From the NCBI GenBank assembly GCA_001695595.3, contig MBPM02000016.1, forward strand, positions 992,001 to 1,056,000: a stretch of DNA of 64,000 nt, written 5' to 3'. This document shows, in pieces, positions 28,801 through 43,800 of the stretch. A program made the translations under genes and the position numbers. Every line of letters begins with the position of its first letter. The first letter of the stretch is position 1. Origin of the DNA: Plasmopara viticola (lineage: Eukaryota > Oomycota > Peronosporomycetes > Peronosporales > Peronosporaceae). Under the pieces are notes generated by a model. It saw only the letters and a list, made by a program, of their open reading frames with translations, had not been told where the DNA came from and did not search any database.

Positions 28801-31800
28801 TAGGAGGCCTTTCAAGCCCTGCGCAGAAAATTGAAGTCTTTATTATTGATATTAACGAAAAGCCGCAGATAGACGCAACAACGTTTTACATCGATGAGAA
28901 CGCACTTGCTGGATCTTTTGCAACGGGAAATATTACTTTGTTTGACCCTGATGTGCGACGTGATGGCTACCCCGATACTGTCGTTCTCAGCTTACTGGGT
29001 GAGACTGGTGTATTTAATGTCTTTAACAACAGAATTCGAGTGGAGCTTGGCGAACTAGACTTTGAAACGAAGTCTTTGTACGTAATTTCAGTTGTGGCAA
29101 CTGACGAATTAGGAGCGAAAAGTGACATTCAAATCATTGATGTCGTGGTAAATAACATCAATGAAGCTCCAATTATTGATCCCATGCGGGTTTCATTTCT
29201 TGAAAATCAACCTATATATACAAAAATCATGCCAGCTGTTACTGCCAACGACCCCGATGGCGATACCGTTATCTTCAGTCTTATTTCAGAATCAAGAGGC
29301 ACTGGTGCGCAAGCCCCAAGCGCATTTGATATTGATGCGATAAGTGGTGTTTTGTCTCAGCAACTGGATCAACTTAATTATGAAGAAGTCATGGAATATG
29401 AGCTGGCTGTGAAGGCACAAGATGGTGCTGGACTATTTTCAGTCATTAATATTACAATTAAAATCACGGATGTTAATGAAGCACCTTCCTTACGGCATCA
29501 AAATGTCAGTATCCGAGAAGACACAAGCGTTGGCACAACGATTGGGCAAGCATTTTCTACGCTTTCATCGGATCCAGATCTGAAGAATGGGGTCGAAGTG
29601 CTTACATATGCACTGATCAATTCAACCCAATATCCTTTTTCAATTGACTTGAAATCGGGCGAAGCTGTGACATCTGGGCGCTTGGACTTTGAAACAATAT
29701 CAATATATAACTTGCGCGTGCGCGTAGTAGACTCAAACGATCTATGGGACGAAGCTGATTTTGTCGTTAGAATTATTGATGTCAACGAACCTCCAGTTAT
29801 CGGCCCTTTCATCATATCCGTTCCGGAAAATTTAGTACCTGGTTCCGTGTTTGGAGAAGCTGTTGTTGCCATTGATTTAGATGCAGGATCCAAGATTGAG
29901 TACGATCTCGAAGGAACAAGCGACAATGTCGCCGCTTGCATTACAATTAATCCATTTACTGGGCAATTCGCTCTTAAAAGTACTTGCTCTCTTGACTATG
30001 AGGCTGCTTCAGGGAATACTTTGCTAGTTGTTGTACGAGCTTCAGATGGAGAGCATACAGCGTTGACGAACGGAACAATTTACATTACCGACGTTAACGA
30101 GGCGCCGGTGTTTCTAGCCTCAGAATCAGCATTTGTTTACGAGAATTCTCTCGTTGAAACAGCAGTTACTTTTGTTATAATCCAAGACCCTGACATTTAC
30201 GAGTATCATGCATTTTATATCTGCGAGCAAAGCGTTTTGAATGCATTTAAAATCCAAGCGACTGGCTTAGATACTGCAGAACTTTTAGTCAACGATTCCA
30301 CCGTGCTGAATTTTGAAGCACATCCGCTGCTCTGGGTCGACGCATGTGTTCGCGATAAAGGCAATTTGGTATCAAGGGCGCGGTATACTATCAGTCTCTT
30401 AAACGTATTTGAGCCTCCGTCTTTTGTACAGGAAGTTGTGCAATTTACAGTTAGAGAGTCGATTATAGCTGAAAGCGATGTTGGATCATCTCTATCTCGC
30501 TTCATTATTGACGAAGAAAATTATAATTCCATCACGGAGTGTTCGATCAATATGATTATGTTGAACAGCACGTGTACAGGTGCCTCTTTTATCTTAAACA
30601 GTTGTGGTCAAATTACTTTAGCTGGTGGTGGGTTTGATTACGAAACAATGCCAACGTGTATAGTATATGTTTCACTTCCTGTGACAAATCTGTTTAATGC
30701 GAATACTTCATCTTCGCCTCTCATTAGTACTATCGCTGTGATCATAACGGTGACTGACGTGAATGAGCCCCCTACGTTCCAGCAAAATTTGTACCACTTT
30801 GCGCTTGCCGAATCTGCTATTAATGGAACCTTAGTTGGGGTCATGTCTGCCTCTGACGTCGACGCCGGTGATGTTTCGACGTGTCAACTATTAAGTGCTG
30901 AAATTGGATTTGAGGGGGTGTTTGCATTGTCTATGACGGGTGAACTTACACTAGTAGGCTTGCTGGACTTCGAGTCAAAGCAATCTTACCGACTCACGGT
31001 TCGCGTAATTGATCAGCAGAGGGCTTACAATGATGCGAGTGTTATAATTACCATTACGGACAGCAATGAACCTCCAATATTTCAAAACTCTCAATACAAT
31101 TTTAGCGTTGTCGAAAATGCTCCAATGCTTGCAGTTGTCGGAGAAGTCGTCGCCGTTAGCCGCGACACATATCAAAACAAGACACTCATGTACAGTATTA
31201 TCAGTGGTAACGATTTGGGTGCATTTACAGCTCTATCAATACTTGGAACTGGTAAAATAGTGGTGCAGTCGCAACAAGCGCTCGATTATGAACGGCAAAT
31301 TTCATACCGCTTGCTAGTGGAAGCAACGGACAATTATTATGGAGGATTACGAACTTTTGTCGTTGCAATTGTTAACATTCTTGATGTTAATGAGCCTCCG
31401 CAAGCATACTCGCTAAAAATGTATATACCTGAAGATGCAGTGATTGCAACTCCAGTGTGCACATCGGTTGCGCTCGATGAAACATTTACAGGAAATTCGT
31501 ATGCTTCGGATCCCGATGAAGGAGATACAGTGGTATTCGCGATTACAGACTCAACCGATACATTTGCCATTGATGCTGTTTCTGGTGTTGTGTTATCGAA
31601 GCGATTGCTAAACTTCGAAAGCATATCATACTACTCGATCGACATCACAGCGACCGATAGTAAAAATATGTCTGCTAAAGCAACGATGGATGTTGTTGTA
31701 TTAGATCGCAATGACGCTCCGGTAATAATTACAACATTGCTTTCGCTTGCCGAAAACAACTGTCGTGACACTATTATTGGTTATGCTCAAATTACTGACG

Positions 31801-34800
31801 AAGATTATGGTCAGCAGCATTTTTTTGAGGTGGTTGAATCCACATTGGTTTTGCGAGACAACTCGACTGAAACGAGATCCGGCGATGATGTAGTATCTAT
31901 TGGATTACTTTCAGGTGCGATTCAGATAGTAAACGAAAGTGTTTTTGACTACGAGGTGGTCCGCCAGGTAGTGATGGAGATTACTGTGAGCGATGACGGC
32001 AGTCCTATTCGACAAGCTACAAGATTCGTAACAACTGATTTAACAAACAATAATGAGCCATGTACTTTTGCGAATCCAATTGTATCGCTTTCAATTCCAG
32101 AAAACACCGTCGGGGTGGCCGGCCAAGTACGTGCTACTGATCCAGACACAACTACGTTGTCATTCTGGGGTTCCCTGAGCTACTATAGTATTGACGACAA
32201 ACTGGTTAGTAATGTTGCGTTTCTTTCTAGCACCGGAGACTTAGTGGTCAAAGCTCCTTTGGATTTTGAAACTCAACACATAATTTCATTTCAAGTTGTG
32301 GCAGTTGATGGTGGTGGACTCACTTGCGCTTGCTCAGTGCATTTACTAGTTGAGGACCGCAATGAACCTCCCACAATTCAAGCTAGACTTTATTGGGTTT
32401 TCGAGTCAGTGGGAGAAAATCTGGACTGGGTTCGGGCTGGTGACGGAAGTCATGCTCGCATTGAGGTTTGGGATTCTGAAAACGACTCAGTGATCCTTAC
32501 ACAAAACTCGTCGGATTGTTTCTCAATTTCCGAAGACGGTTGGATTTTCTTAGTAAAGCCTGTGAATTATGAAGTTAAGTCATCTTACGACTTACTTGTT
32601 ACTGCTACTGACACGTTTGGGCTTCACACAAGTGCAATCATAAGTGTTGAAATTGTTGATGTTAATGAGGCTCCAGTTTTTACGCCTCAACTGCCGATAT
32701 CAATTGCTGAAAACGCGTCAAGAGGAGCTGTCTTAGGGGTGGTGGGAGCTTACGATCCTGATGAATACGACGTGATTTTCTATCAGCTCCAGTCAGCAAC
32801 AGATCGCAACGGCATGTCAGTCGACTTTTTCATGATACATTCGTGCGATGGAGAACTTCGCATGAGCAAGTCAAGTGCTCTCGACTATGAAAACAATGAT
32901 CGCTTCGTTCTTTTTATCAGTGCAACCGATCGTGCTGGCTTAAAGACGTATTCAGAACCTGTTGTTGTGCAAGTTGTTGATGTCAACGAGGCACCGCAGT
33001 GTCGAGACGGGGTACTATCCATTTATGAAAATGCCACCGTAGACGAGCTATTTGGCCCGATTAAATGGAATGATCCTGATTCACCAATCAAAAACATTAT
33101 CACCGTATTTGAAGTGGTCAGTGATGTAGATCATGTTGGCTATGAGACATTTGAGGTCCTGCAGAGCGCTGACCAATACTGGATTAGCTTGCGGGATACT
33201 GCTAAAATTGATTTTGAGTCAGTGGATTTTTTCAGTATACGCGTTAAAATTGGTGACAGCTTTAATTCTGAGAATGATTCCACCGCTGCTATCGTTGTGT
33301 CTTCTCTGTTTTCAACATGTATTGTAACAGTGAACGTTTTAGATGTAAACGAGCCTCCTGTTGTAGCAAGTGTGGTCAATAGAGAAATAAATGAAAACTC
33401 TCCGCTCTACACTTGTGTGGGGCTGCCGATTGAAGCGAAAGATTTTGATGCACATGATGCCATGCGCTTTTATTTTGCAAGTGGTCAAGATGACCTCGTT
33501 CCATTTACAATTGATGTCAATTCGGGTCAAATTCGCGTATCAAAAGATCTAAACTACGAAACTCAAGCACTATACAAAATCAATGTTGTGGTTGAGGATT
33601 TGGGACTCAACATGGTGACAACGCAGATCGAAGTCTCGATCTTGGACATCAACGAGCGTCCACAGTTTTCTAGAAACTGCTTTGTCCGTGAAGATGGTGT
33701 AGCCGAAGACCACTTTGAAGATAATAAAGACGTGTGTTTTGAAGCAAATGAAGATTTAGGAATTGGCTCTATCCTTCACCGCTTTGATGCATTCGACCCT
33801 GACAGTGATCAACGTCTGTTCTATTCGGTGAACAAAATGTCAAATTCCTTCGTTCAAGTTGCACAAATTGATGATCGAAGATGTGAGCTCATCTATAGCC
33901 AAGCAATCTTTGATTACGAAAGTCTGCATGTGCACCAGCTACAAATGACTGTAACAGACACGGGTAAAGATTTTCTTTCTGATACAGTCATGATCTTCAT
34001 TTTTATCGTGAATGTCAACGAACCTCCGTTTCTTCTTGAAGCTTCAGCGGTTAATCTTGTTTTGGCTGAAAATGCTGCACAGGGACAATTGCTTGGGCAC
34101 TTGCGCGGCAAGGATCCGGAAGACGATCCGTTTATCTTTTCATGTAAATACTCTAGCCCGATTTCAATGGCTATTGAGATTTTTGAAAATGGTCAAATTT
34201 ATACAACTGGAGCTTCTGTTGACTACGAAGCGCTGTCAAATCTAAATTCCGTTCGGGCTGAGCCAGTGCTGACGATTGGGGGTTCAATTTCTTCATTCGA
34301 TGATGCGTCGACTCCATTTGTCTTTTTTATATCAGTGATTGATGTCCCAGAGCCACCTTCATTTTCCGCTGAGCGATACACTGTTGCTATTCATGAATTA
34401 GCCAGTGCAGGGACTCTCATCGGCTTACTTCAGGCTACGGACCCCGATTATAACGACACACAACGATTTATGTGGGATACGACCGATGCAGACACCAAAG
34501 CTATCACTTCTTTGTTTAGTGTTGATGAAATGTCTGGAATCATTTCGCTGCTCCAAAGTGGCGTTCTTGATTCCGAGCGCGCTTCAAATTACTCACTCGA
34601 GGTACTTGTTATTGATGAATCAGGGTTAGTAGATTCCTCGGTTGTAGTTATTTCGATTGTAAACGACAATGAGCAGCCACTTTGTCCTCTACTTCATTGC
34701 TGGGTTCTTGAGAATTCTGCGCAAATTTCTGATGGATTGCCTGGCACTCGAGGGTTATGTCAAGTGGAAATACACGATTTAGATCTTGATCAAAACCACA

Positions 34801-37800
34801 CATTCGAATTAATATCCACTCCTGTTAGCCAAAGTTTTTCGATCGATTACGCATCTGGAGTAGTCAGCTTTTCTTCGGGTCAACAAAGTTACGCCGATTT
34901 CGAGGTTCAAAGCGTATACCATCTTCGGTATCAAGCAAGCGATGTTCCTGATTTCGGCCTGACCTTAGCTTGCAGCAACATTATTGAGATCAGTGTGGTA
35001 GATGTTAATGAAGCACCAATAATTTTAGGAAAGGCGTCTTTTGCTGTAGCGGAAATGAGTGCAATTGGAACAATGGTGGGAACTGTCGACGCAATTGATA
35101 GAGATGCAGGTGATGTACTAACGTTCAGGCTGCAAAATTCTTCCAACTCATCATTTACAATCGAAGCAGACACTGGGATTCTTCGGGTCGTTAATAATAC
35201 GATGATCAATTTTGAGTTAGCTTCAGCGATGGATGTTAGCGTCGTTGTCTCTGATCGTGAGGGACTTCAGGCTGTGGCAGCACTAGTTGTTACTGTGATT
35301 AATACAAATGATCCACCAATGCTTCAGACAATGAACTTCTCAGCGAACGAGTATGCATTAAGTCGGAGTGGTGACCCGTCTGGGTCTCGAAATCTAGAAT
35401 TACTGGGATCAATACATTGCTATGACGAGGATAGAAATGACGAGCTTTCGTTTGCACTAATGGATGATAATCCCGCTTTCGTGATCGAAGCGAAAAGTGG
35501 ATTTTTGTACGCGGAAACCAAATTTCTTGACTTTGAGACGACCCGCGCTTACAATCTTACTATTCAATGCTCGGATGGACAAGCATATGCTGTGTCAACG
35601 TATTGGATATTTGTAAGAAACTTAAACGAAGCGCCGAATGTTTCTAATCAAGAATATCGCATCAATGAAAACTCGCCAGAAGGTACTAGCATTGGCTTTA
35701 TCACTGTTTCTGATGCTGAGCATGACGACGAGAATTACTTATCGATTATCGATATGGCAATAGGTAGCGCTAACGTAGTGTCTCGATTACGTGACAAAGC
35801 TTCTGTCTATACTGACAATACAGACGTAAAATGGATAAATATTCCCGAATTGCTTGTCGAAGCTTTTGTCATTGCCACCCCAACGGCCATGCCATTATCA
35901 AATATTACATTAAATCTTGCAAGTCCGGGGTACACATTTGTGCTTCCTGAAGACGATTCCAATGCGACATTAAGTTGGATATCGCAAAACTTGTTCGTTA
36001 AATTGGAAGGACAAACCATCACTGCGCAAAGTAGCACTAGTGCAACTAGCTATGACATTTTTATTCGAGAACAAAGTGATGATTTTGTGGTGCCTGATAT
36101 GTTTGGGTTTGATACGCCGTGCTTTTTTGGCGCATATCCTTCTTCCTTCAGTTATTTTCTCTACGGACCTAGAAGTGACTGGATAAATGTCACAACGTCC
36201 GGAGAAATGTTGCTAACTACCAATACAATCGACTTTGAATCAAACACATCTGATGAACAGCCGCTTCAAATTAGTATTAATGTCGTGGACAGTGGAAAAT
36301 TAATGGGAGAGGCAATACTTTCTGTCTTTGTAGATGATATAAATGAGGCACCTGTCATCACTAGCTGCTGCTTCGAAATTACTGAGAACCCAGCTACTGG
36401 TACAATGATCGGTGAGCTTACAGCGAGTGACCCTGATGCAGCAGACAAGATTACTTTTGAACTGGCTTTCCCGTCTACGGACGTTTCATTAACCCCCAGC
36501 GGCAGCTTGTCCGTGCGCAACAGCTCATTGTTTGATTTTGAACGAAATTCTCAAGTGAAGCTTCGGGTACGTGCTACTGACCAAGGCGGTCTGTCTCATG
36601 AGCGTGAGATTCAAATTTCCGTACTTAATGTAAATGAGCCACCACTTTTCCAGTATCCATCCTATTTCTTCACCGTTCCTGAAAATTCTGCATCTGGTTT
36701 GAATTTTGGAACACCCATTCGTGCGATTGACCCAGACCAGGGACAGACAGAAATCTTACGCTACGAGCTAGTAAATAAATTTGCTGGAGAGCTACCATTT
36801 CGGCTTGAGAGTTGCTCAGGCCAACTTGCTGTCCAGGGGGATAAATTAGACTACGAAGGAACAAATGAATTTTCGTTTAGTGTGCGAGTTGTAGATTCTG
36901 GCTACCCCACACCTCTGGAATCACAAGCGCAGGTGGTAATAAACTTACTCAATGTCAACGAAGCACCACAATTTGCTGAGTCTGGGGCGCTGATTATTTC
37001 GGAAAATGCTCCGATTGGAACGTTATTCGGGCAAATTGTTGCCGCAGACCCAGACGAAGCATCAATATTGAAATTTCGCACTAATGCCAGTGACTTTGTT
37101 TCGATAACTGACAGTGGCCAGCTTTATGCTGCGGTATCATTCGACTTTGAATCCATGCCTTTCTTTTACGTCTCGGTCTTTGTGGAAGACAACGGTGTAA
37201 ATTGCGATTATGATCTAGACTCATCCAATTGCAAGCCCCTCTCGGTCTCTATGACTGTTGTCGTCTCAGTACGAGATGTCAACGAGCCCCCTTGTCTTAT
37301 CGCTGGTACATTTGTTATTCAAGAAAATCTCTTTCCGGGGTCGCTTATTGGACAGCCGATTCAGATTGAAGACGTCGACGGTACTGTAGGAAATGGCTCT
37401 GGTTTTACGATTACAAGCGGTCTCTCGAGTGGCAATGAAACGGAGTTTTTAATTCGTAATGATGGTCAATTAGTGACGCTCGTCTTTCTGGACTTTGAAC
37501 GAAAAAGTGTGTATGATTTAATTGTCGCATATTCTGACGGTGAATTTACGTCACATCTTAGTATAAATGTCACTGTGCTTGATGAGAATGAGTCTCCTTC
37601 GATTATAAAGGGTATAGTTGGATTTGTCCAAGAGAATATGGCTGCTGGTACTACAGTGTTGGTCGCGCAGTTTACTGATCCCGATTTATACCCATTAAAT
37701 ATATTTACGCTGGTCGATCGCTACGCACCATTTACAATCGATCCAGTCAGTGGCGCTGTTAAAACATCTCGTACATTGGACTATGAATCGGATCTTACCA

Positions 37801-40800
37801 CTTTTAATTTGGATTTAAGAGTCTGTGATGCTGGCCAGACCACTATCTGCGGGACCGGTTATGTCACCGTCAATGTTAATGATGTTCCTGAAGTCCCCTC
37901 GATGAACGATGTAATATGTACACAAATAGAAAACACGGCTACATTGTTTACCGAGCAAAGCACAACTGCGTGTACTTTTATTGCCAATGATCCTGATAAG
38001 GCTTCATGTTCTTTCTATGCCATCGTCGAGGCTCATTCCCAGTTTGAGCTGGTACGTGACACAATCGTTGACGGGGTCGCTAGTACAGAGGCTCTTGATC
38101 CAATGTTTTGCACGGACGATCGAGTTGGACTTGCTTGGAAAGCATCTCCTCTGCCAGATTACGAAACGTTATCGCAATATGTGGTCACTGTTCAAGTCTC
38201 AGATGAAACTATTGATAGAACTGGGCTGTCGATTAGTAGTCGAGTTGTCGTAAACATTGTAAACGCCAACGATTGTCCCACATTGACCAATCTATCTTTT
38301 ACAATACGCGAACGCCCAAACGCTGGTACGCAGATTGGATTTCCTCTACCTGGTAAAGATCAGGATGTGGCCGATACACTTAGGTATTCAATCCTGGGAA
38401 CAAATGCTACGTTCGATCTGATTGCGGTAGACGGATTAACAGGGCAATTAATGGTAGCAAGGACACCTATAGGCAGTGAATTAGTATTTCCTGCACAGTA
38501 CGACGTCACCATTTCTGTGACAGATAGTAGTGTCAGCCGCTGTTCGACCACTGCAGTCATTACAGTATCTACCACAAATTCTAATTTCGCACCGGTATGG
38601 CTTAACTCGCTACCAATTACGTTTGGTATCAACGAGAACTCGGTTGCGACCCAAACTAAATTTTTAATCGATAGCTTTGTACGAGATCCTGATAACGATG
38701 TCATCCAGTTTACGCTGCAATCCAAGACCGATACGTATTGTGCAGATACATTCAACCTTGGCTTGTTGAGTGGAGCCCTTGAACTTCGTGAAGGTAAAGT
38801 TTTGGATTTTGAGCAGAGACAAGCCTACGTTTGTACTATTGCGGTGTGTGATCCGGCTCAAATGTGTGCGTCACAGGACGTCGTTATTCAAGTTATAAAC
38901 ATCAACGAAGCACCAACATTTAGCGATCAGTTATATGCATTCACGGTGCAAGAAAATGAAGCTGAAAATTTTGCGCTCCCTCGGTGTCTTGGTGCTGTTG
39001 ACCCCGACGAAGGCGATGTTGATGCCCTTACTTATACGACGTCATGTATAAATACCACTGACTGTGCTTTCTTTTCACTTAACGTTGAAAGGGATAGCAG
39101 CCAGGCACGATGTGCCCGACTCATTGTGAAGTCGAGTTTGAACTATGAAGCTAGACGTCGCTATAGCTTTGATCTTATTGCAAAAGACTCTGGCAATCTG
39201 ACAGCTATCTCAAGTATTGCCATTGAAGTGGAAGACGTGAACGAAGTCCATGCCTTTGTAAATTTTCTTACCACAAAGTCAGTGCCGGAGAACGCAGCCA
39301 TAGGCTCAGTGGTTCTGCGAGTCAACACAACAGATCCAGATATATACTCAAATGCCTTTAGTACGATTCGGTATTCGCTGATAGCAGTGTCTCCACCTGG
39401 TCTAAACACATTTCAAATTGAACCAACAACCGGTGACTTATATGTCAGTGGCTTAATTGACTTTGAGGCCATTCAAGCGTACATAATGACTGTTGAAGCT
39501 CGAGATTCGAGTGGTACCGAGGCCCTAGTTATTACCGAGGACCTCACGATTACGGTCGAAAATGCTGAAGACACAACGATCAAGACAGTTGCGCTCGTAT
39601 CGAACAACTCTTATTCATTTAATACTCTAGGTGGAGATAAGTTCATCCTTACAGGCTCGGATATTGGCTTTAAGCAACGAGCTGATAATTCTGTGGTGAT
39701 AAAGCAACTCGTTGTGAGTTATGGGGAGTATGGAACCACCTTGCCTTACGTAGCGGTAAACTGCTTATTAGTTGACGGAAACAGTGGTGTTGAATGTACA
39801 TCAGCTCCAGGTGTTGGAGCGAATTTATACTGGAATCTTACTTTGGTCATGAGTGTTCCGCATATTGGTGACACGACATATCAGGCCTCGTCCTCAGTCC
39901 CATTGGCATCGTATAGTCCACCCTTTATTGAATCGGTTGCGTGCAACGATGCATTCCCTACAAACGGCAGCAACAAACACAATATTTTTGTGTATGGTAA
40001 AAACTTCGGATCAACTCAGTTGAACAGCTCTGATACACCACCTGTTGTTTTGTATGGCTCTGATTTACAAGCACACAACTGTACACTGTTTGTCTCTGGT
40101 GATACGTTGTCTACTCGTCAATACGTAGCTTGTCGTAGTGTTATCGGTTCCGGCCAGAACCTTTCATTTACAATTATTGTTCGTGGTCAGGCGAGCGCGA
40201 CGTTCATTACCAATTGCCATTATGCTGCTCCTACCATCTCTGCAGTCACAAAGGTAGACGGAATGCGCACAACAGGCAACGACATTGTACTGATAAACGG
40301 AAGTGGATTCGGATGTCAAGGCTGTGCTAATATAACTGTACAATACACGAACGCCATTCACTCGTTCACAATGATCGACTGCAAGGTTACGGTGGAACAT
40401 GTTCAGCTGCAATGCTTGTCTTTACCTGGAGCAGGAAATAATTTTCGCTGGCAAGTATCTGTTAACGACCAACTAAGTGGACTGACGAGTGACCTTTCTA
40501 CCACCTACAACATACCTGAAATCTGGGAAGTCATGGGTTTTAAGGACGCTTCGACGGCAGGTGGAGCAATCTTTCACATTCGAGGTCTGAACTTTGGTCC
40601 TGATGAGGCCACATTTGTGGATCCAGTTGTTGAATATTCATTCGATAATGCAACTTTTCTTCGAGCTGTCAATTGCAAGCGAAAATATACTGATCCTCAA
40701 AATCATAACTTGATTCAGTGCGTGTCAGTTGCTGGTAGCGGGTCATTCCACTCATGGCGTGTATCTATAGAGGAGCAGACTTCACTATGGACAACGCAAA

Positions 40801-43800
40801 ACACGTCGTACGCTGGGCCAATCGTAAATAAGGTTTTCCGTCCGGATGGCGAAGTAGAACTTAGGACGAGTGGTGCCCAGCAAATTGTCATTACAGGCAA
40901 AAATTTTGGCACTTTTAATGAGTCTAGGATCAATCAAGTGACTTATGGTGTTAATGGGGATGAATTTACCGCAAGCGACTGCTCGATTGTAATTGATCAC
41001 GAACGCATCCTGTGCCTAACTGCATCTGGTGTGGGTATACGGCTTACGTGGATCGTCACGATTGATGGTTTAACAAGTTTGACGCCTACGATAAGCTATG
41101 CCAGGCCATTTATCACTTCACTTGATGGGAATGGAGCGGTTAATGGCCTCGTTCGTGGTGGACAGATTGTCGTAATATATGGTGGTAATTTTGGACCTAG
41201 TAATGTGACGATTGACACGATTTCTTATGGAACATCCGGACGAGACTACCTCGTGACGAATGTGATTGAGCACAATGACTCTACAATCGTTTGTACAACT
41301 GTACCTGGTGTCGGTGCGAGCCTTTCTTGGATCGTATCAGTCGGAGATCAAGAGTCGAGTTTGTCGACCGTGACCAGCTCATATGCCTCTCCTATAATTA
41401 CGTCCTTTTATCCATTGGTAGCCTTAACAGACGGATCAACTCAAGTCACCATTATTGGGGAAAATTTGAGTGCAAATGTGACTTTTGCGGCATCTCGAGT
41501 GATGTTCTCGCCACCCCAAGCGAGTTTAGCTCTGTATCGCATTCCAATCATTGCTTTTGGAGACTTTGGTGAGAGTAATACTAGTGAATACGTTGTCGTT
41601 CGGGTTCCAGCTGGGTACGGATATAAAGCTTCGTTGCAGCTGCTGGTCGGTACGTCGAGTGTTCAAAGTAGCTCTGTTTTGACGATAAGCTATGGTTCCC
41701 CATTGATTGACTCGGTGTACACTGATGAAGGCCCAAGCGATTGTCTGCCTTCGTGCATTCAGCTCACAATTACAGGTACAAATTTCTACTCCACTGGCCG
41801 TGTAATTGTGTCCAAGTATCCTATCACAATAACAAGTCTTGAGGTTGCGACTTATGAGTCCTCCGTCGAGTTCTCAATGTGGTCTCACGATACCATTATT
41901 GTGCCAAGATTTGTCGGAAGAGTGGGATATGTAACGCTTATAATTGGGAAAGAGAAAATTATAAGCAATTCGGCTCCATTCAATTGGAATGATCCATCTA
42001 TTCTCGACTGGTATACATACAGCTCGTCCTGCAGTGTGCTTGATTGTTCGACTTGCTATCGCTTAGATGGAAACACAAAGCTTTTCCAAACAGAGCCAAT
42101 TGGAAGCGCTGGATATCTGAAATATTTATCGTCGACTATGGGTGGGGCTACTCTAAGCATTTTCGCCAGGTACATAGGTCGGAATCCTCAGGTGTATGTC
42201 GGAAATAATATCTGCTCCAATGTCGTAGTGACCACTCCCGTCATACCGCTAAGCATTGTTTTATCAAGAGAAGTTACAGAAGTGAGTAGTATACGTTTGT
42301 TATCATGCACTGTTCCAAGCGGTCAAGGAGGTATGCTTGCTCTGAATATTATGCGCGGTACAACACCAAGCAGTCCACGCTTTTTTAGTTACATTTTACC
42401 TAGTGTGGATTGGGTTGAAAGTTATGCTACTAGCTCTTCCACTGCAGGAAAGTCTGTGACTCTGACCGGATCGAACTTTGGTACAAAACCAATAGTGACC
42501 ATGATCTCCACTTCAGATGTGTTTTTCATTCTATTAAACATAACAGCATTTGACCATTCTCATGCTGTAGTGACTCTTCCCCCCGGAGAAGGTCAAAATT
42601 ACACACTAAGTTTAGTTGCTGGTAATCAAGAAACTTCGACTGAGTTCCATTACGATCCTCCTATTATCAATAGTATCGAAGTAGACGACGCGACGACGGT
42701 CGGTGGATCTACGATGACTATTCGTGGCAGAAATTTTGGAGCAAGTTCACTCTCGAATGCGCACACCGTCTCGCTGGGTATTTCGTTTTCATGCATCATT
42801 GACAGTATCGACCATGAATTAATCCTTTGCACGACAAGTGAAGGCCAGGGGGGTGAGTTTGACGTCATTGTGACGGTGAGTGGCCAAACGAACGCCGATA
42901 GAACAACAAAATTCAGCTACGACTCCCCTGTTATCTACAACATCAGTGGGAGCGACGGTCCTACTTCAGGGTACACATGCAGCTGTACAGATCCAGACCA
43001 GCCGTGTGCTACGCTGGACACACCATATAAATGTCGCTATCTCGAAGCAAGTTCAACAAGTATATCTTCGCTTGACGTCTATTGTGTTCAAAGCACTTTA
43101 AACGGATCTTTACAAAACGTTACTGTCACTGCGGTGGAGGATGTGTATTCAAGCAACAGACCCGTGTATATGAGCGATGAAGAGGCAGATTTGGAGCTCC
43201 TGTTCACTAAAGGGTTTTGGTACCTACTTCAAAACAATACAGAGCTATATCGTGCTGGTGCTATTACAGCAAACCCGCCCTCAACAGGTTGGCTCGACGT
43301 GAGTGTAAATCCACCGGTTGGTCTCGCTACAATGGAAGTAAATTCAGGTTTTTGCACAAAGACTTCTTCACATGCATGTCCAGCAGGTACAGAATTGTGT
43401 ACACGTGTAGCTATCACGCTAGCGGGCAAAAATTTCGGTGTGCGGTCACTTGATTGGCAACTTGAGCTGATTCGCAACGATGATGTTTCAACTGACTCGG
43501 TGATAGTCACAAATGATGACATTGTATACTTTAGCCACTCAAATATTAAATTCTATCTGCCTCCTGGACAAGGCATTTCACGCCTTATCAACTTGACTAT
43601 TTCCGAGCAGCAGCTTGCCAATAAGCTGATTGAGTTTGGATACCAGACCCCAGAATTGATTGGATATGAAACTAGCACAAGTAATCTGTCGACTTGCGGT
43701 GGTTATACCATTACTCTTTACGGAAAAAACTTTGGGTCGACCCGAGCAAAAGTACTATTTGGTGGTCGAGACGCGCGTATTGATGGACAAAGTTCACATC

